49,317 bases of DNA. Source: Colwellia sp. E2M01. Its GTDB lineage: Bacteria > Pseudomonadota > Gammaproteobacteria > Enterobacterales > Alteromonadaceae. This document shows, one piece after another, positions 34,636 to 42,817 of the stretch (position 1 is the stretch's first letter; each line of letters starts with the position of its first letter). The stretch is from positions 228,352-277,668 of the forward strand of contig NZ_JAHKPR010000029.1 in the NCBI RefSeq assembly GCF_018860585.1. Reading direction: 5' to 3'. Below the pieces are notes generated by a model. That model searched no databases. It worked only from the letters and a program-made list of their open reading frames with translations, and was not told the DNA's origin. Position numbers and translations under genes: made by a program.

Positions 34636-35100
34636 CTATGCTGTCTTCTTTGAATTATTTTGAAAGCGTTGCGCAATTTTATTATCTAATGAAAAAGCAC
34701 CTGCTCCTTGAGCAATTAATGCAACTGAAGTAACAGCAAGCAATAACGCATATTCATAGCCATTATTAGTTACAAAAAGGCCATTACCTATATGTACTGT
34801 CATTGCCATAAACATGGTAAATGCAGTAACCACCGCAGCTGGGCGAGTAAGTAGACCCAGTACAAGCGCTAACCCACCAAAGAACTCGCCACTGCCTGCC
34901 AACAAAGCCATAAGGTAACCAGGTGCAAAACCAATGCTTTCCATAAACTGCCCTGTACCTTCCAAACCATAGCCACCGAAAAGGCCAAACAATTTTTGCG
35001 CACCGTGCGCCATTAATATAATGCCAAGTGGAACGCGCAAAATAAGTGCTCCAAGGCCGGCGTTTGAGGTAAATATTTTTTGTATAAGCTGTGTATTCAT
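34636..35100 (-). CDS. DoxX family membrane protein
   Basis: About 154 residues, four predicted helices. ATG at 35100 with GGAGAA upstream (reading the minus strand); an in-frame ATG at 35118 precedes this ribosome site. Motif ILRVPLGIILMAHGAQKLFGLFGGYGLEGT is the DoxX hallmark, followed by GSGEFFGGLALVLGLLTRPAA. DoxX proteins are quinone-linked or redox membrane components. Divergent from the LysR gene. Confidence 0.93.
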   Translation of the reverse strand: MNTQLIQKIFTSNAGLGALILRVPLGIILMAHGAQKLFGLFGGYGLEGTGQFMESIGFAPGYLMALLAGSGEFFGGLALVLGLLTRPAAVVTAFTMFMAMTVHIGNGLFVTNNGYEYALLLAVTSVALIAQGAGAFSLDNKIAQRFQNNSKKTA

Positions 35101-35224
35101 GATTATTCTCCAATTCATAATAGGTTGTTTGTTCTTATTGATAGAGAGAATATTAGATAGTTAATTAAAGATAAATATGCTATTTATTGTTATATTATAA
35201 ACATTTTGTTGTTAATTGGTGAGT

Positions 35225-36124
35225 ATGGATAAATTAGAAACAATGAAAGCTTTTGTTACGGTGGCACAGGAAAGTGCTTTTTCTAGGGCTGCAGACAAAC
35301 TTAACCTTTCACCGCAGTTAGTGAGCAAATATGTATCTCAGTTGGAAGATAAACTGCAAATACGCTTATTAAATAGAACCACACGTAAAGTCAGCCTTAC
35401 AGAAGCAGGAATAGAATATTACCAACGTTGCCAACAAGTGTTAACTGACATAGAGGAGATGGAAGGCTCCTTGACCGATTTACACAAGAATATTTCTGGC
35501 TTATTAACAATAAGTGCACCAATGTCGTTTGGCACAAAACATCTTCCTAAACTGTTGGCTGAATTTCAACAGGCCCACCCACAACTTAAGGTAGAGTTAA
35601 AATTAACAGATAGAAAGGTCAATATTGTTGAAGAAGGAATTGATGTAGCATTGAGAGCGGGTAAATTGGAAAGCTCGTCATTGATTGCCAAAAAAATCAC
35701 CCCCATAAATCTTGCAATATACGCCTCTCCAGATTACTTGAAAAAGCACGGTACTCCCAATAACCCAGCACAATTAAAAGGGCATAGTTATTTAAAATAC
35801 AATAACTCAGAAAGTAACATGCTGTTTTCTCGCTTTAATATCGATCATAAAAAGCTTGGTTTAAGTGAGAAAATAGTTACCAACAACGGTGACTTTCTGG
35901 TTAATGCCGCCGTTTATGGTGGAGGCATCACCATTCAACCCACTTTTATTGCTGGTGAAGCTTTTGCTGAAGGTAAATTAAAGCAAATATTAGTAGGTTA
36001 TGAACCACCACCTTTGGCACTTTATGCGGTTTATGCAAATAAGAAGTTTCTTGCCGGTAAAGTACGTAGCTTTATTGATTTTGCCAGCCAGTTTTATGGT
36101 GATGTGCCTTATTGGGATAAGTAA
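35225..36124 (+). CDS. LysR-family transcriptional regulator
   Basis: 299 residues. The ATG at 35225 follows GGTGAG. N-terminal winged helix LETMKAFVTVAQESAFSRAADKLNLSPQLVSKYVSQLEDKLQIRLLNRTTRKVSLTEAG, then a periplasmic-binding-like effector domain (about 90-290) of the CrgA/DsdC-like subgroup. Transcribed away from doxX and ygiD, so most likely controls them from the 124-bp shared region. Confidence 0.94.
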   Translation: MDKLETMKAFVTVAQESAFSRAADKLNLSPQLVSKYVSQLEDKLQIRLLNRTTRKVSLTEAGIEYYQRCQQVLTDIEEMEGSLTDLHKNISGLLTISAPMSFGTKHLPKLLAEFQQAHPQLKVELKLTDRKVNIVEEGIDVALRAGKLESSSLIAKKITPINLAIYASPDYLKKHGTPNNPAQLKGHSYLKYNNSESNMLFSRFNIDHKKLGLSEKIVTNNGDFLVNAAVYGGGITIQPTFIAGEAFAEGKLKQILVGYEPPPLALYAVYANKKFLAGKVRSFIDFASQFYGDVPYWDK

Positions 36125-36200
36125 CTTTCGCTAAAACTTATTCTAACATCAGCATATTTACTAACACCAATTAACACCGATTAAGAGTAAAGAAGATAGA

Positions 36201-36234
36201 GCATGTTACATGTAGCTGGCTACATGTAACATGC
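36201..36234. terminator. Near-perfect palindrome between convergent genes
   Basis: GCATGTTACATGTAGC (36201-36216), TG, then its exact complement (36219-36234). The 16-bp arms with a 2-nt centre lie between convergent lysR and sulP. No T run on either side, so a factor-independent bidirectional terminator would be atypical. Confidence 0.5.
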
Positions 36235-36274
36235 GATAACATCGTATGAATTTCAAACAAGTACTGCCTTTGAA

Positions 36275-37993
36275 TTAACTCGCATTCAAACCTTTTGACT
36301 CATCTGTCTTTGCATCCAAGATTAATGAATCATTGGTTTCTAGGCTTTTATCACCAATAACATTTAAGGCTGCTTGCAATGCTTCGCCACGGTGAGAGTA
36401 TAAATTGTTATTTGGGAGCAAACTCAATACATTGAGTTTTTCTAACTGTTGTCGAGTTTGTATATTCGGACACAATAAAAACACCTCACATTTGGCATCT
36501 AACGCATCTTTAATGGCATTCTCTAGCGCTAGGCCAACAGTTACATCAATCATAGGTACGTCGGTTAAATCTAAAACCATAACATCATAATCGGCAACCG
36601 TTGTATGTTGTCTTGCTATTGCTTTTGATACGCTAAAAATCATAGGGCCAGAGAGATAAAAGAATAACAACTTGCCATTAGCTTTATCAAGTAAATCACG
36701 CTCCGTATCGGTGAGAGGAACATCATCACCGCCAGCATCACTTATCGCTTTCACTTGACGAACTTGTTCTCTGCTTAGCTTTTCAATGATGATTATATTT
36801 GAGATAAAAACACCTAAACCAACAGCGACAATTAAATCAACAAAAACGGTTAGTAACATTACCGCGTACATGACACTCATACCTTGAATACTGACTTTAT
36901 GAGCGCGCTGTATAAAACTCCAATCAAGAATATTAAAACCTACATACACAGCGATGCCGGCTAATACCGCCATAGGGATTGGCTCAGTTAACCCGCCAGC
37001 AACTAGCACGACTAAGGCAAGAACACCTGCGCGTATAATACCCGACAACGGCGAACGAGCACCTACTTGAATATTAGTAACAGTACCCATAGTTGCGCCA
37101 GCACCAGGTAATGCACCAAATAACCCGGCAATCATATTAGCAATACCTTGGCCTTGTAATTCTTTATCAGAATCATGTTCTTTACGGGTTAAAGAGTCGC
37201 CAATAACTGCGGTGAGTAAGGTATCAATACAGCCCAAAGTGCCTAACACTAAGGCATTAACAACCATAGTAGTAAATATTTCGGCATTAAAATGAGGAAG
37301 CACTAAAGAAGGTAAGCCCGCAGGTATTTCGCCTATTCTACGGATACTGTCAGTATCAAAAAAGATAATAGATAACAAGGTAACCACAACCAGGGCGATT
37401 AACTGTGCAGGTACAATTTTTCTGTATTTTGCTGGATAATAAAACAATATACCTAAAGTCAGCGCACCTAAGAATAACTCATTAAATTTAAGATTAGCTA
37501 TGGTATCTGGTAATTGATTTAAAGTGCCCATCACACCCCCTGCCGGGGCTGAATGACCTAAAAGCGGTGATAATTGCAATATTATGAGGATTACACCAAT
37601 ACCTGACATGAAGCCAGAGATAACACTGTAGGGCATTAAGGTAACGTATTTACCTAGCTTTAAGGTGCCAAGTAAAACCTGAAAAGCCCCTGCCATCATT
37701 ACAATAGTAAATGAGATAGCCAAACCAGACTCTGGATATTTAGCCATCATAGTGGTTAAAACCGCTGTCATGATCACTGTCATCGGCCCAGTAGGCTCTG
37801 AAATTAAACTCGTTGAACCACCCAAAATAGCCGCAAAAAAGCCGACCATAATTGCGCCCCAAAGACCCGCTTCGGCACCAGCACCTGAAGCAACACCAAA
37901 AGCTAACGCTAATGGTAATGAGATAATGGCCGTTGTTACACCACCAAATAAGTCACCTTTAATGTTCATTTCAGCGAAACGATTACCCAACAT
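36275..37993 (-). CDS. SulP family anion transporter with STAS domain
   Basis: 572 residues. The N-terminal part (about 1-400) has the SulP fold with 12-14 helices, beginning GVTTAIISLPLALAFGVASGAGAEAGLWGA and containing GGSTSLISEPTGPMTVIM. The C-terminal STAS domain spans about 430-540 (VMVLDLTDVPMIDVTVGLALENAI). Members move sulfate, bicarbonate or other anions. The LFGALPGAGATMGTVTNIQVGARSPLSG segment is close to BicA/Vibrio-type SulP, but no carbonic anhydrase is adjacent. Single gene, no partner. Confidence 0.92.
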   Translation of the reverse strand: MLGNRFAEMNIKGDLFGGVTTAIISLPLALAFGVASGAGAEAGLWGAIMVGFFAAILGGSTSLISEPTGPMTVIMTAVLTTMMAKYPESGLAISFTIVMMAGAFQVLLGTLKLGKYVTLMPYSVISGFMSGIGVILIILQLSPLLGHSAPAGGVMGTLNQLPDTIANLKFNELFLGALTLGILFYYPAKYRKIVPAQLIALVVVTLLSIIFFDTDSIRRIGEIPAGLPSLVLPHFNAEIFTTMVVNALVLGTLGCIDTLLTAVIGDSLTRKEHDSDKELQGQGIANMIAGLFGALPGAGATMGTVTNIQVGARSPLSGIIRAGVLALVVLVAGGLTEPIPMAVLAGIAVYVGFNILDWSFIQRAHKVSIQGMSVMYAVMLLTVFVDLIVAVGLGVFISNIIIIEKLSREQVRQVKAISDAGGDDVPLTDTERDLLDKANGKLLFFYLSGPMIFSVSKAIARQHTTVADYDVMVLDLTDVPMIDVTVGLALENAIKDALDAKCEVFLLCPNIQTRQQLEKLNVLSLLPNNNLYSHRGEALQAALNVIGDKSLETNDSLILDAKTDESKGLNAS

Positions 37994-38334
37994 TTTTACT
38001 TCCTCATACTTATACCAATTTTAATAAAAGCAAATAGCCCAGCTGAAATGAGCTTACGATGATTACTTTTATACTGCTGATGATAATTATAATTGTTTTC
38101 ACAATTGTAATACCAGACTATTTCCAATATAGCGTAAAACATAGAGTAAAAAGTTGTCATTTCAAACCTAGAAAATGCAAGATTATTAAATAACTTACGA
38201 GCCGCATTGATTTAATGGGTCACACAACATGATGTCTTTAACCAGAGTATTACCTGAGCGTCGGCTTAACTTTATCTGTGTATTTATTATTCCGTTTTGT
38301 TATTTATGTATTACGAATTTTTATATAAAAAACA
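37994..38334. other. Gene-free stretch upstream of sulP and hsp20
   Basis: Divergent promoter region. An imperfect AT-rich inverted repeat (TAATTATAATTG ... CAATTGTAAT, about 38085-38112) is the only structure seen. No gene. Confidence 0.5.
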
Positions 38335-38361
38335 CTTGGATTTTTTATACAAATCCCTAGT
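38335..38361 (+). promoter_or_regulatory. Candidate sigma-32 promoter of hsp20
   Basis: CTTGGAT (38335-38341), 13 bp, CCCTAG (38355-38360). Compares with the heat-shock consensus CTTGAAA-N13-14-CCCCAT with few mismatches. About 80 bp of leader would follow, long enough for the thermometer hairpin. Confidence 0.45.
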
Positions 38362-38422
38362 TATAACATTGTAATTAAATTGTCTTACAAAGAAGTTTAG
38401 TTGCACTTAATTGTTTTTATTT

Positions 38423-38447
38423 TATGTTGCTTCAATCGGAGGATATA
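38423..38447 (+). promoter_or_regulatory. ROSE-like RNA thermometer of hsp20
   Basis: Leader hairpin that buries the Shine-Dalgarno. Pairs: U23-A47, A24-U46, U25-A45, G26-U44, U27-A43, U28-G42, bulged G29, C30-G41, U31-A40, U32-G39, C33-G38, loop AAUC (numbers are the last two digits of 384xx). The UUGCU block with a bulged G facing GGAGGA is the ROSE signature known from small heat-shock genes. The stem ends 2 nt before the ATG. Pairing was done by hand. Confidence 0.8.
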
Positions 38448-38449
38448 CT

Positions 38450-38935
38450 ATGCACTCAGTTGATTTTACCCCACTTTACCGTAGCAGTATTGGTTTTGAT
38501 CGTTTAGCGTCATTACTTGATAACGCTTTAACGTCTGATACTAAAAGTAGCAGCTACCCACCTTATGACATTGAAGTACTTGACGAAAACCGTTATGCCA
38601 TTACATTGGCAGTTGCAGGTTTTGCGCAAGATAATCTCGATATTCAAGTAGAAAACGGTGTGTTAACTGTTCGCGGCGAAAAGAAAAACTCAAAAGAACG
38701 TGAGTATTTATACCACGGCATTTCCAATCGCACTTTTGAACGGAAATTTAACTTAGCAGATTATGTAGAAGTGACTAATGCTGATCTCACTAATGGCTTG
38801 TTAACCATCGACCTTAAAAAAGAAATACCCGAGGCGATGAAGCCAAAATCGATCAGTATTAACCAACAAGTTAATACTATTGAACATAAGCGCGATAGCG
38901 AACCCAAAGACGAGAAAAAATCTAAGGCAGCTTAA
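38450..38935 (+). CDS. ibpA: Small heat-shock protein Hsp20 (IbpA-like)
   Basis: About 161 residues from ATG 38450, which follows CGGAGGA; an upstream in-frame start at 38411 would run through the leader hairpin. YRSSIGFDRLASLLDNA is the IbpA N-terminus. The alpha-crystallin domain (about 35-125) contains YDIEVLDENRYAITLAVAGF and ends in the usual GLLTIDLKKEIPE. Holdase chaperone keeping unfolded proteins disaggregation-ready. Expected regulation: sigma-32 promoter plus RNA thermometer. Confidence 0.95.
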   Translation: MHSVDFTPLYRSSIGFDRLASLLDNALTSDTKSSSYPPYDIEVLDENRYAITLAVAGFAQDNLDIQVENGVLTVRGEKKNSKEREYLYHGISNRTFERKFNLADYVEVTNADLTNGLLTIDLKKEIPEAMKPKSISINQQVNTIEHKRDSEPKDEKKSKAA

Positions 38936-38949
38936 CCGTTGCTTAACGG

Positions 38950-38976
38950 AAAGAGGGGCAAAATTTGCCCCTCTTT
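38950..38976 (+). terminator. Terminator after hsp20
   Basis: AAAGAGGGGC / GCCCCTCTTT stem (38950-38959 and 38967-38976) with an A/T loop, 15 bp after the stop. GC-rich, followed by a short T-containing tail. Confidence 0.75.
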
Positions 38977-39066
38977 AACTTGTTAATTACTTTCTGATTA
39001 GTTACTGATTAGTTATGATTTAACGACTAACAAATACAGTATGATTAACAGCAAAAAACCATAACT

Positions 39067-39191
39067 TTATAACAAGAGTTTTAGGAGTATTTCTATGTTT
39101 AACTGAATAACTTACCCCGCTACTATTATAAATTTATAGGTAAAAACGTCTTACTTGAAATTATTTTATGTTGCCACAACGAGGATATATC
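39067..39191 (+). promoter_or_regulatory. Leader of small-protein/rpoH unit with second ROSE-like hairpin
   Basis: The core hairpin is 39167-39189. U67-A89, A68-U88, U69-A87, G70-U86, U71-A85, U72-G84, bulged G73, C74-G83, then an 8-nt loop. A 14-nt stretch (39161-39174) is identical to 38417-38430 of the hsp20 leader, and GAGGATATA recurs. The stem again ends 2 nt before the ATG at 39192. The upper stem is weaker than in hsp20, and a competing GUUG-CCA-CAAC hairpin exists. Promoter not identified. Confidence 0.6.
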
Positions 39192-39455
39192 ATGACTTCA
39201 ACTAACAAATCACTAAACAAAATGTTACTCGTATCACTGTTCCTTTCAATAGGTATTGGTTTATCAGCATTCTCCGCTATTACGTTAAGCCAAGCGAACG
39301 AAAACATAAAAACACAACAAAATATAACTGCTAAACCTGCAGTAGAAAAGAACACCGAAAGAGAATTAAGTATGTTGATACCTGGAAATAAGCAATTTAA
39401 TTTACGCTTTTTAAACCACTTATTAATAAACAATACAACCTCGGAGGGACGGTAA
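39192..39455 (+). CDS. Small exported protein upstream of rpoH paralogue
   Basis: 87 residues from ATG 39192 (GAGGATATATC upstream); the frame extends 8 codons further up, but through the hairpin. Hydrophobic segment MLLVSLFLSIGIGLSAFSAITLSQA (about residues 11-35) looks like a signal peptide or single anchor; the remainder is polar with KTQQNITAKPAVEKN and ends LLINNTTSEGR. No family recognised. Two bp separate its stop from the sigma-factor ATG, so it is co-translated and may act in the same response. Confidence 0.65.
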   Translation: MTSTNKSLNKMLLVSLFLSIGIGLSAFSAITLSQANENIKTQQNITAKPAVEKNTERELSMLIPGNKQFNLRFLNHLLINNTTSEGR

Positions 39456-39457
39456 TA

Positions 39458-40315
39458 ATGACTATTCAACTCCCTACAAGCATACAAAATATCGGTAGCT
39501 TTGAATCTTATTTAACTTATGTAAATAGTCAACCACGGCTTAGTGAACAAGAAGAAAAAGCATTATTTCTAACATACCAAGAAGATAACAACCTAGATGC
39601 GGTGCAAAAAATAATTTTATCGCACTTACGCTTTGTCGCTTACATAGCAAGAAGCTATCGAGGTTACGGCTTACCTATTGCCGATTTAGTACAAGAAGGC
39701 ACTGTTGGTTTAATGAAAGCCGTTAAAAAATTTAGTCTTGAACATAGTGTTAGGCTGTCTAGCTTTGCGGTTCATTATATAAAGTCTGAAATTCAAGAGT
39801 TCATTATTCGCAATTGGCGTTTAGTTAAAGCAGCCACAACAAAAGCCAAGCGCAAACTCTTTTTTAATTTAAGACGTTTAAAATCTAATACCGATTGGCT
39901 TACCGATACGCAAAGAACCAACATTGTTAAGCAGCTTGGTGTTAGCGAGGGAGATTTAAATGATATGGAAGTACAGCTTTCTCAACCAGACATATTCATT
40001 AATTCTTCTGTAGATAACGACGAAGAAAGCCCAAGCTACCAAATAGATAGCTTATTAGCCGATAAATCAGAGTCACTTGAAGTTCAAGTAATTGAAAGTG
40101 ATTTCCAAGGAAAAGCATTGTATAAAGTTAGAGAGCTTATTGAAACATTAGATGAGCGCAGTAAAGATATTATGCTCAATAGATGGCTATCTTCCGATAA
40201 AAAAACACACCAGTTTTTTGCCGATAAATATGGGGTATCAAATGAGCGTATTCGACAAATTGAAGAAAAGGCCTTACTGATGTTTCGAAAAGAGTTAGGG
40301 GTACTCAATCAGTAG
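39458..40315 (+). CDS. RpoH-type alternative sigma factor (paralogue)
   Basis: 285 residues, the size of RpoH. Region 2 has LRFVAYIARSYRGYGLPIADLVQEGTVGLMKAVKKF and LSSFAVHYIKSEIQEFIIRNWRLVKAAT; KRKLFFNLRRLK is the RpoH box that sets sigma-32 proteins apart. Region 4 is NERIRQIEEKALLMFRKEL. Some usual residues vary (VRLSSFAV instead of the RLATYAM type), so it is likely a second, diverged RpoH rather than the main one, like RpoH2 of some alphaproteobacteria. It follows a thermometer-like leader and precedes CIA30 and TIGR02450 genes. Confidence 0.9.
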   Translation: MTIQLPTSIQNIGSFESYLTYVNSQPRLSEQEEKALFLTYQEDNNLDAVQKIILSHLRFVAYIARSYRGYGLPIADLVQEGTVGLMKAVKKFSLEHSVRLSSFAVHYIKSEIQEFIIRNWRLVKAATTKAKRKLFFNLRRLKSNTDWLTDTQRTNIVKQLGVSEGDLNDMEVQLSQPDIFINSSVDNDEESPSYQIDSLLADKSESLEVQVIESDFQGKALYKVRELIETLDERSKDIMLNRWLSSDKKTHQFFADKYGVSNERIRQIEEKALLMFRKELGVLNQ

Positions 40316-40354
40316 AAAGTTTTTCTGAGCCTGTAACTCGCTTCTATACTCTTG

Positions 40355-40400
40355 CGTTACACTTCAAGATGCAGACTTTTAAATGCTTTGAGGTGTAACG
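40355..40400 (+). terminator. Hairpin after rpoH paralogue, probable terminator
   Basis: CGTTACACTTCAA / TTGAGGTGTAACG (40355-40367, 40388-40400), one G-U pair, loop of 20 nt, followed by TCTTATTTTCTTTTC. Rest of the gap 40316-40542 holds nothing else seen. Confidence 0.55.
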
Positions 40401-40542
40401 ACTATAACGTCTTATTTTCTTTTCTTTATCTTTTCTTTCTTATGTTGTCTTACAGCTGCTTCTAAAACGTTGCTGTATGTGATCTTGATTATCTAGCAGG
40501 ACGTATCTGTAATATAAATTAATATATTTTAACGAGTGATAC

Positions 40543-41052
40543 ATGATAGATTTTACCCAAAAAAATGAAGCGCAGTTATGGCATGCCATCAATGATGGTG
40601 TCATGGGTGGTAACTCGCAAGGGCGGATGCAATTTAATGACAACTCATGTGTATTTTCAGGTGAGATATCGTTAGAAAATAATGGTGGTTTTAGTTCTGT
40701 TATTAAAAGTGTTGAACCGCTTGCTAAAACAGTAGATAAAATTACTATCCATGTATTAGGTGATGGCATGACTTACCAATTAAGATTAATAACCTATATT
40801 GATGGCTATCGAGTCGCCTATAAACACCATTTCACCACATCAAGGGCGAAATCTAAAGATAAGCCTGAACACTTTGAGTTGTTATTAAAGAATTTCATTC
40901 CTTCATTTAGAGGGCGAGTAATCGATAATGCTCCTAGATTAAGACCTGAAGATGTACAGCAATTAGGGCTATTAGTAAAAAATAATACCGCAGCCCCCTT
41001 TTCATTAACGTTATTTAAGCTCAACGTAGGCTCGTCAACCAACAACAGTTAA
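40543..41052 (+). CDS. CIA30 family protein
   Basis: 169 residues of the CIA30/NDUFAF1 family (galactose-binding-like beta sandwich). IDFTQ opening, WHAINDGVMGGNSQGRM, FSGEISLENNGGFSSVIK, and C-terminal LGLLVKNNTAAPFSLTLFKLNV are hallmarks. Bacterial role is not established. In Vibrio, Shewanella and Colwellia, homologues often sit with TIGR02450, TIGR01777 and photolyase genes; here the first two are within 2 kb. Confidence 0.92.
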   Translation: MIDFTQKNEAQLWHAINDGVMGGNSQGRMQFNDNSCVFSGEISLENNGGFSSVIKSVEPLAKTVDKITIHVLGDGMTYQLRLITYIDGYRVAYKHHFTTSRAKSKDKPEHFELLLKNFIPSFRGRVIDNAPRLRPEDVQQLGLLVKNNTAAPFSLTLFKLNVGSSTNNS

Positions 41053-41125
41053 GCTGCTACCTTCAGTATAAGTACTTAATATAAAGCCTGATTAACCCCT
41101 CAATATAAGTATAAAGGCTCAATTT

Positions 41126-41341
41126 ATGAATAAAATTAACCCTAAAGCGTTACTCAATAGTAAATGGAGTAAAGTTGAAGTCACTAATAAAGAAAAGCAC
41201 TTTATTGTTACCAAAGTGATCTTCAATGATGAGCAGCAAGTTACTGATTGTGTCATTGAAGCTGTGATGACTAAAAATGAATACAGTATTAATTGGCGCG
41301 ATCTTAAGTCAACGGACTTATGGGTTCTCGGCTGGAAATAA
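41126..41341 (+). CDS. TIGR02450 family Trp-rich protein
   Basis: 71 residues. NPKALLNSKWSKVEV opening and INWRDLKSTDLWVLGWK ending match the small Trp-rich TIGR02450 family. Function unknown. Commonly next to photolyase or cryptochrome genes in gammaproteobacteria. 73 bp after the CIA30 gene, same strand. Confidence 0.92.
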   Translation: MNKINPKALLNSKWSKVEVTNKEKHFIVTKVIFNDEQQVTDCVIEAVMTKNEYSINWRDLKSTDLWVLGWK

Positions 41342-41392
41342 TACCTGCAAAGAGTATCGAGAAATAGGCACGGTATAAAGAAACGGTCTCAA

Positions 41393-41500
41393 TTACCAGT
41401 CGATGCTTTTACCTTGCCAATCAACAAAGCTTAACTGATTGTCTATATCGCTATTATCTACAATTAAAATGAGTTGTTTGGCAACAAGGTCAATTAGAGA
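41393..41500 (-). pseudogene. Possible gene remnant (35 codons)
   Basis: On the minus strand, a stretch open from the TGA at 41501-41503 to a TAA at 41393-41395 reads SLIDLVAKQLILIVDN, then SDIDNQLSFVDWQGKSIDW. The hydrophobic-then-polar pattern and codon use look protein-like, but there is no start or ribosome site. Possibly the C-terminus of a lost gene between TIGR02450 and yfcH. Low certainty. Confidence 0.25.
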
Positions 41501-41608
41501 TCAATGCAGCATTCATTGCTGTTAATTATCTTTAAAATAACTTTTAATTATCTTTCGGTTACTTCAGCTACCCCTTAATTATTTTTTAAATGATAGTTCA
41601 ATTAACAT

Positions 41609-42508
41609 TTATTTACCGAATAAGTTTTTCAGGGCTTTATCAATCGTTGGATATGAAAATCGAAAGCCACTATTGATAAGTTTACTAGGCAAAACCTTCT
41701 GGCCGAACAATAATAAATCAGCCATTTCACCCAAGATGATTTTCAACGCTATGGCTGGTATAGGCAACAAGCAAGGTCGCTTTAATGTTGCAGCAAGTTG
41801 CTGAGAAAAAATAGTATTAGTGACGGGATATTCAGCGGTAAGATTAATAACGCCGCTTAATTCGGCTGTATTTTGTATGTGCAAAACGGCAGAAATCATA
41901 TCGTCAATATGTATCCAAGACATAACCTGTTGCCCTGTACCTACCCTGCCACCTAAGCCGAGCTTAAACGGTAACAGCATCTTCGCTAGCGCGCCGGCTT
42001 CGCTATCAAGAACGATACCGGTACGTAAAATGGCAACACGGGTGTGTGCAGAGTTTACCTCTAAAGCAATATCTTCCCATTTTTTACACACCTCCCAGGT
42101 AAACTCTTGATGGTATTGAGTAAAAGATTCATCAATTGATCTGTTATCCTGTCTGCCGTAAATACCAATAGCACTACCAGAAATAAATAAAAAAGGAGGG
42201 TTGGCAGACGCATTAATGAGTTCAGTTAACTGTTTTGTGGTACTCCAACGACTATTACATATCTTCTTTTTCTGGGTATTAGACCAAGGTTTATTTGCTA
42301 TTGGCTCACCAGCAAGGTTAATGACAACCTCTTGATTTTCAATACTAGCAACAGACAGCTTTTCAATAAAAACAATATCCGTTCCTACTAAAGTCGAAGC
42401 CTTTTTAATGTTTCTAGTAAGCACCGTAATATTTGCTTTATGTTGCTTTAAGACGCTAATTAATTTTTTACCAATTAGCCCTGTGCCGCCGGTTATAAGA
42501 ACATTCAT
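41609..42508 (-). CDS. yfcH: TIGR01777 family NAD-dependent epimerase-like protein (YfcH)
   Basis: About 299 residues from ATG 42508 (MNVLITGGTGLIGKKL), which is the Rossmann nucleotide-binding start; the frame opens further upstream but gains only a hydrophobic tract without family match. VINLAGEPIANKPW, FISGSAIGIYGRQD with the catalytic-site Tyr, VMSWIHIDDMISAVLHI, and LPSKLINSGFRFSYPTIDKAL (DUF1731-type tail) identify it. Convergent with TIGR02450. Substrate not known. Confidence 0.93.
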   Translation of the reverse strand: MNVLITGGTGLIGKKLISVLKQHKANITVLTRNIKKASTLVGTDIVFIEKLSVASIENQEVVINLAGEPIANKPWSNTQKKKICNSRWSTTKQLTELINASANPPFLFISGSAIGIYGRQDNRSIDESFTQYHQEFTWEVCKKWEDIALEVNSAHTRVAILRTGIVLDSEAGALAKMLLPFKLGLGGRVGTGQQVMSWIHIDDMISAVLHIQNTAELSGVINLTAEYPVTNTIFSQQLAATLKRPCLLPIPAIALKIILGEMADLLLFGQKVLPSKLINSGFRFSYPTIDKALKNLFGK

Positions 42509-42817
42509 AAACATCTCATTAAAGTTATTAGGGTAGTATGTTTTATTTTTAATTAATTCGTTAGTTAAAAATAAATACGTAATTATTAGCAACAAGATCA
42601 CATTCAGATCAATGTTTATCGGTGAACCTTTCAAATACGCAAGAAAGCTTAGCAGTCATATAACTGTCATTTTGATGACTTATTAGTTTCATCTTTCAAT
42701 CACTAAACTGTAAAAGAACACCTCCAAAATACTTTCCAATTTCAGCACATCTTTTACCTGAAGTATTAGAAGTCTGTTCATGTATAACACCCACACTACT
42801 TTAAAATTGGAAATATT
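42509..42817. other. Intergenic region between yfcH and phoX-like gene
   Basis: Divergent promoter region; no gene, hairpin or known operator recognised. Contains AT-rich tracts near 42540-42590. Confidence 0.5.

Noticed and set aside
34784..35113. Long minus-strand open frame rich in Trp, Tyr and Cys
   Set aside because: It is an out-of-frame reading of doxX, whose product matches its family along its full length.
39154..39160. CTTGAAA resembling a sigma-32 -35 element before the small-protein gene
   Set aside because: The -10 would have to fall on the hairpin and ribosome site at about 39172-39180, where no CCCCAT-like sequence exists; a leader carrying the thermometer would then not be transcribed.
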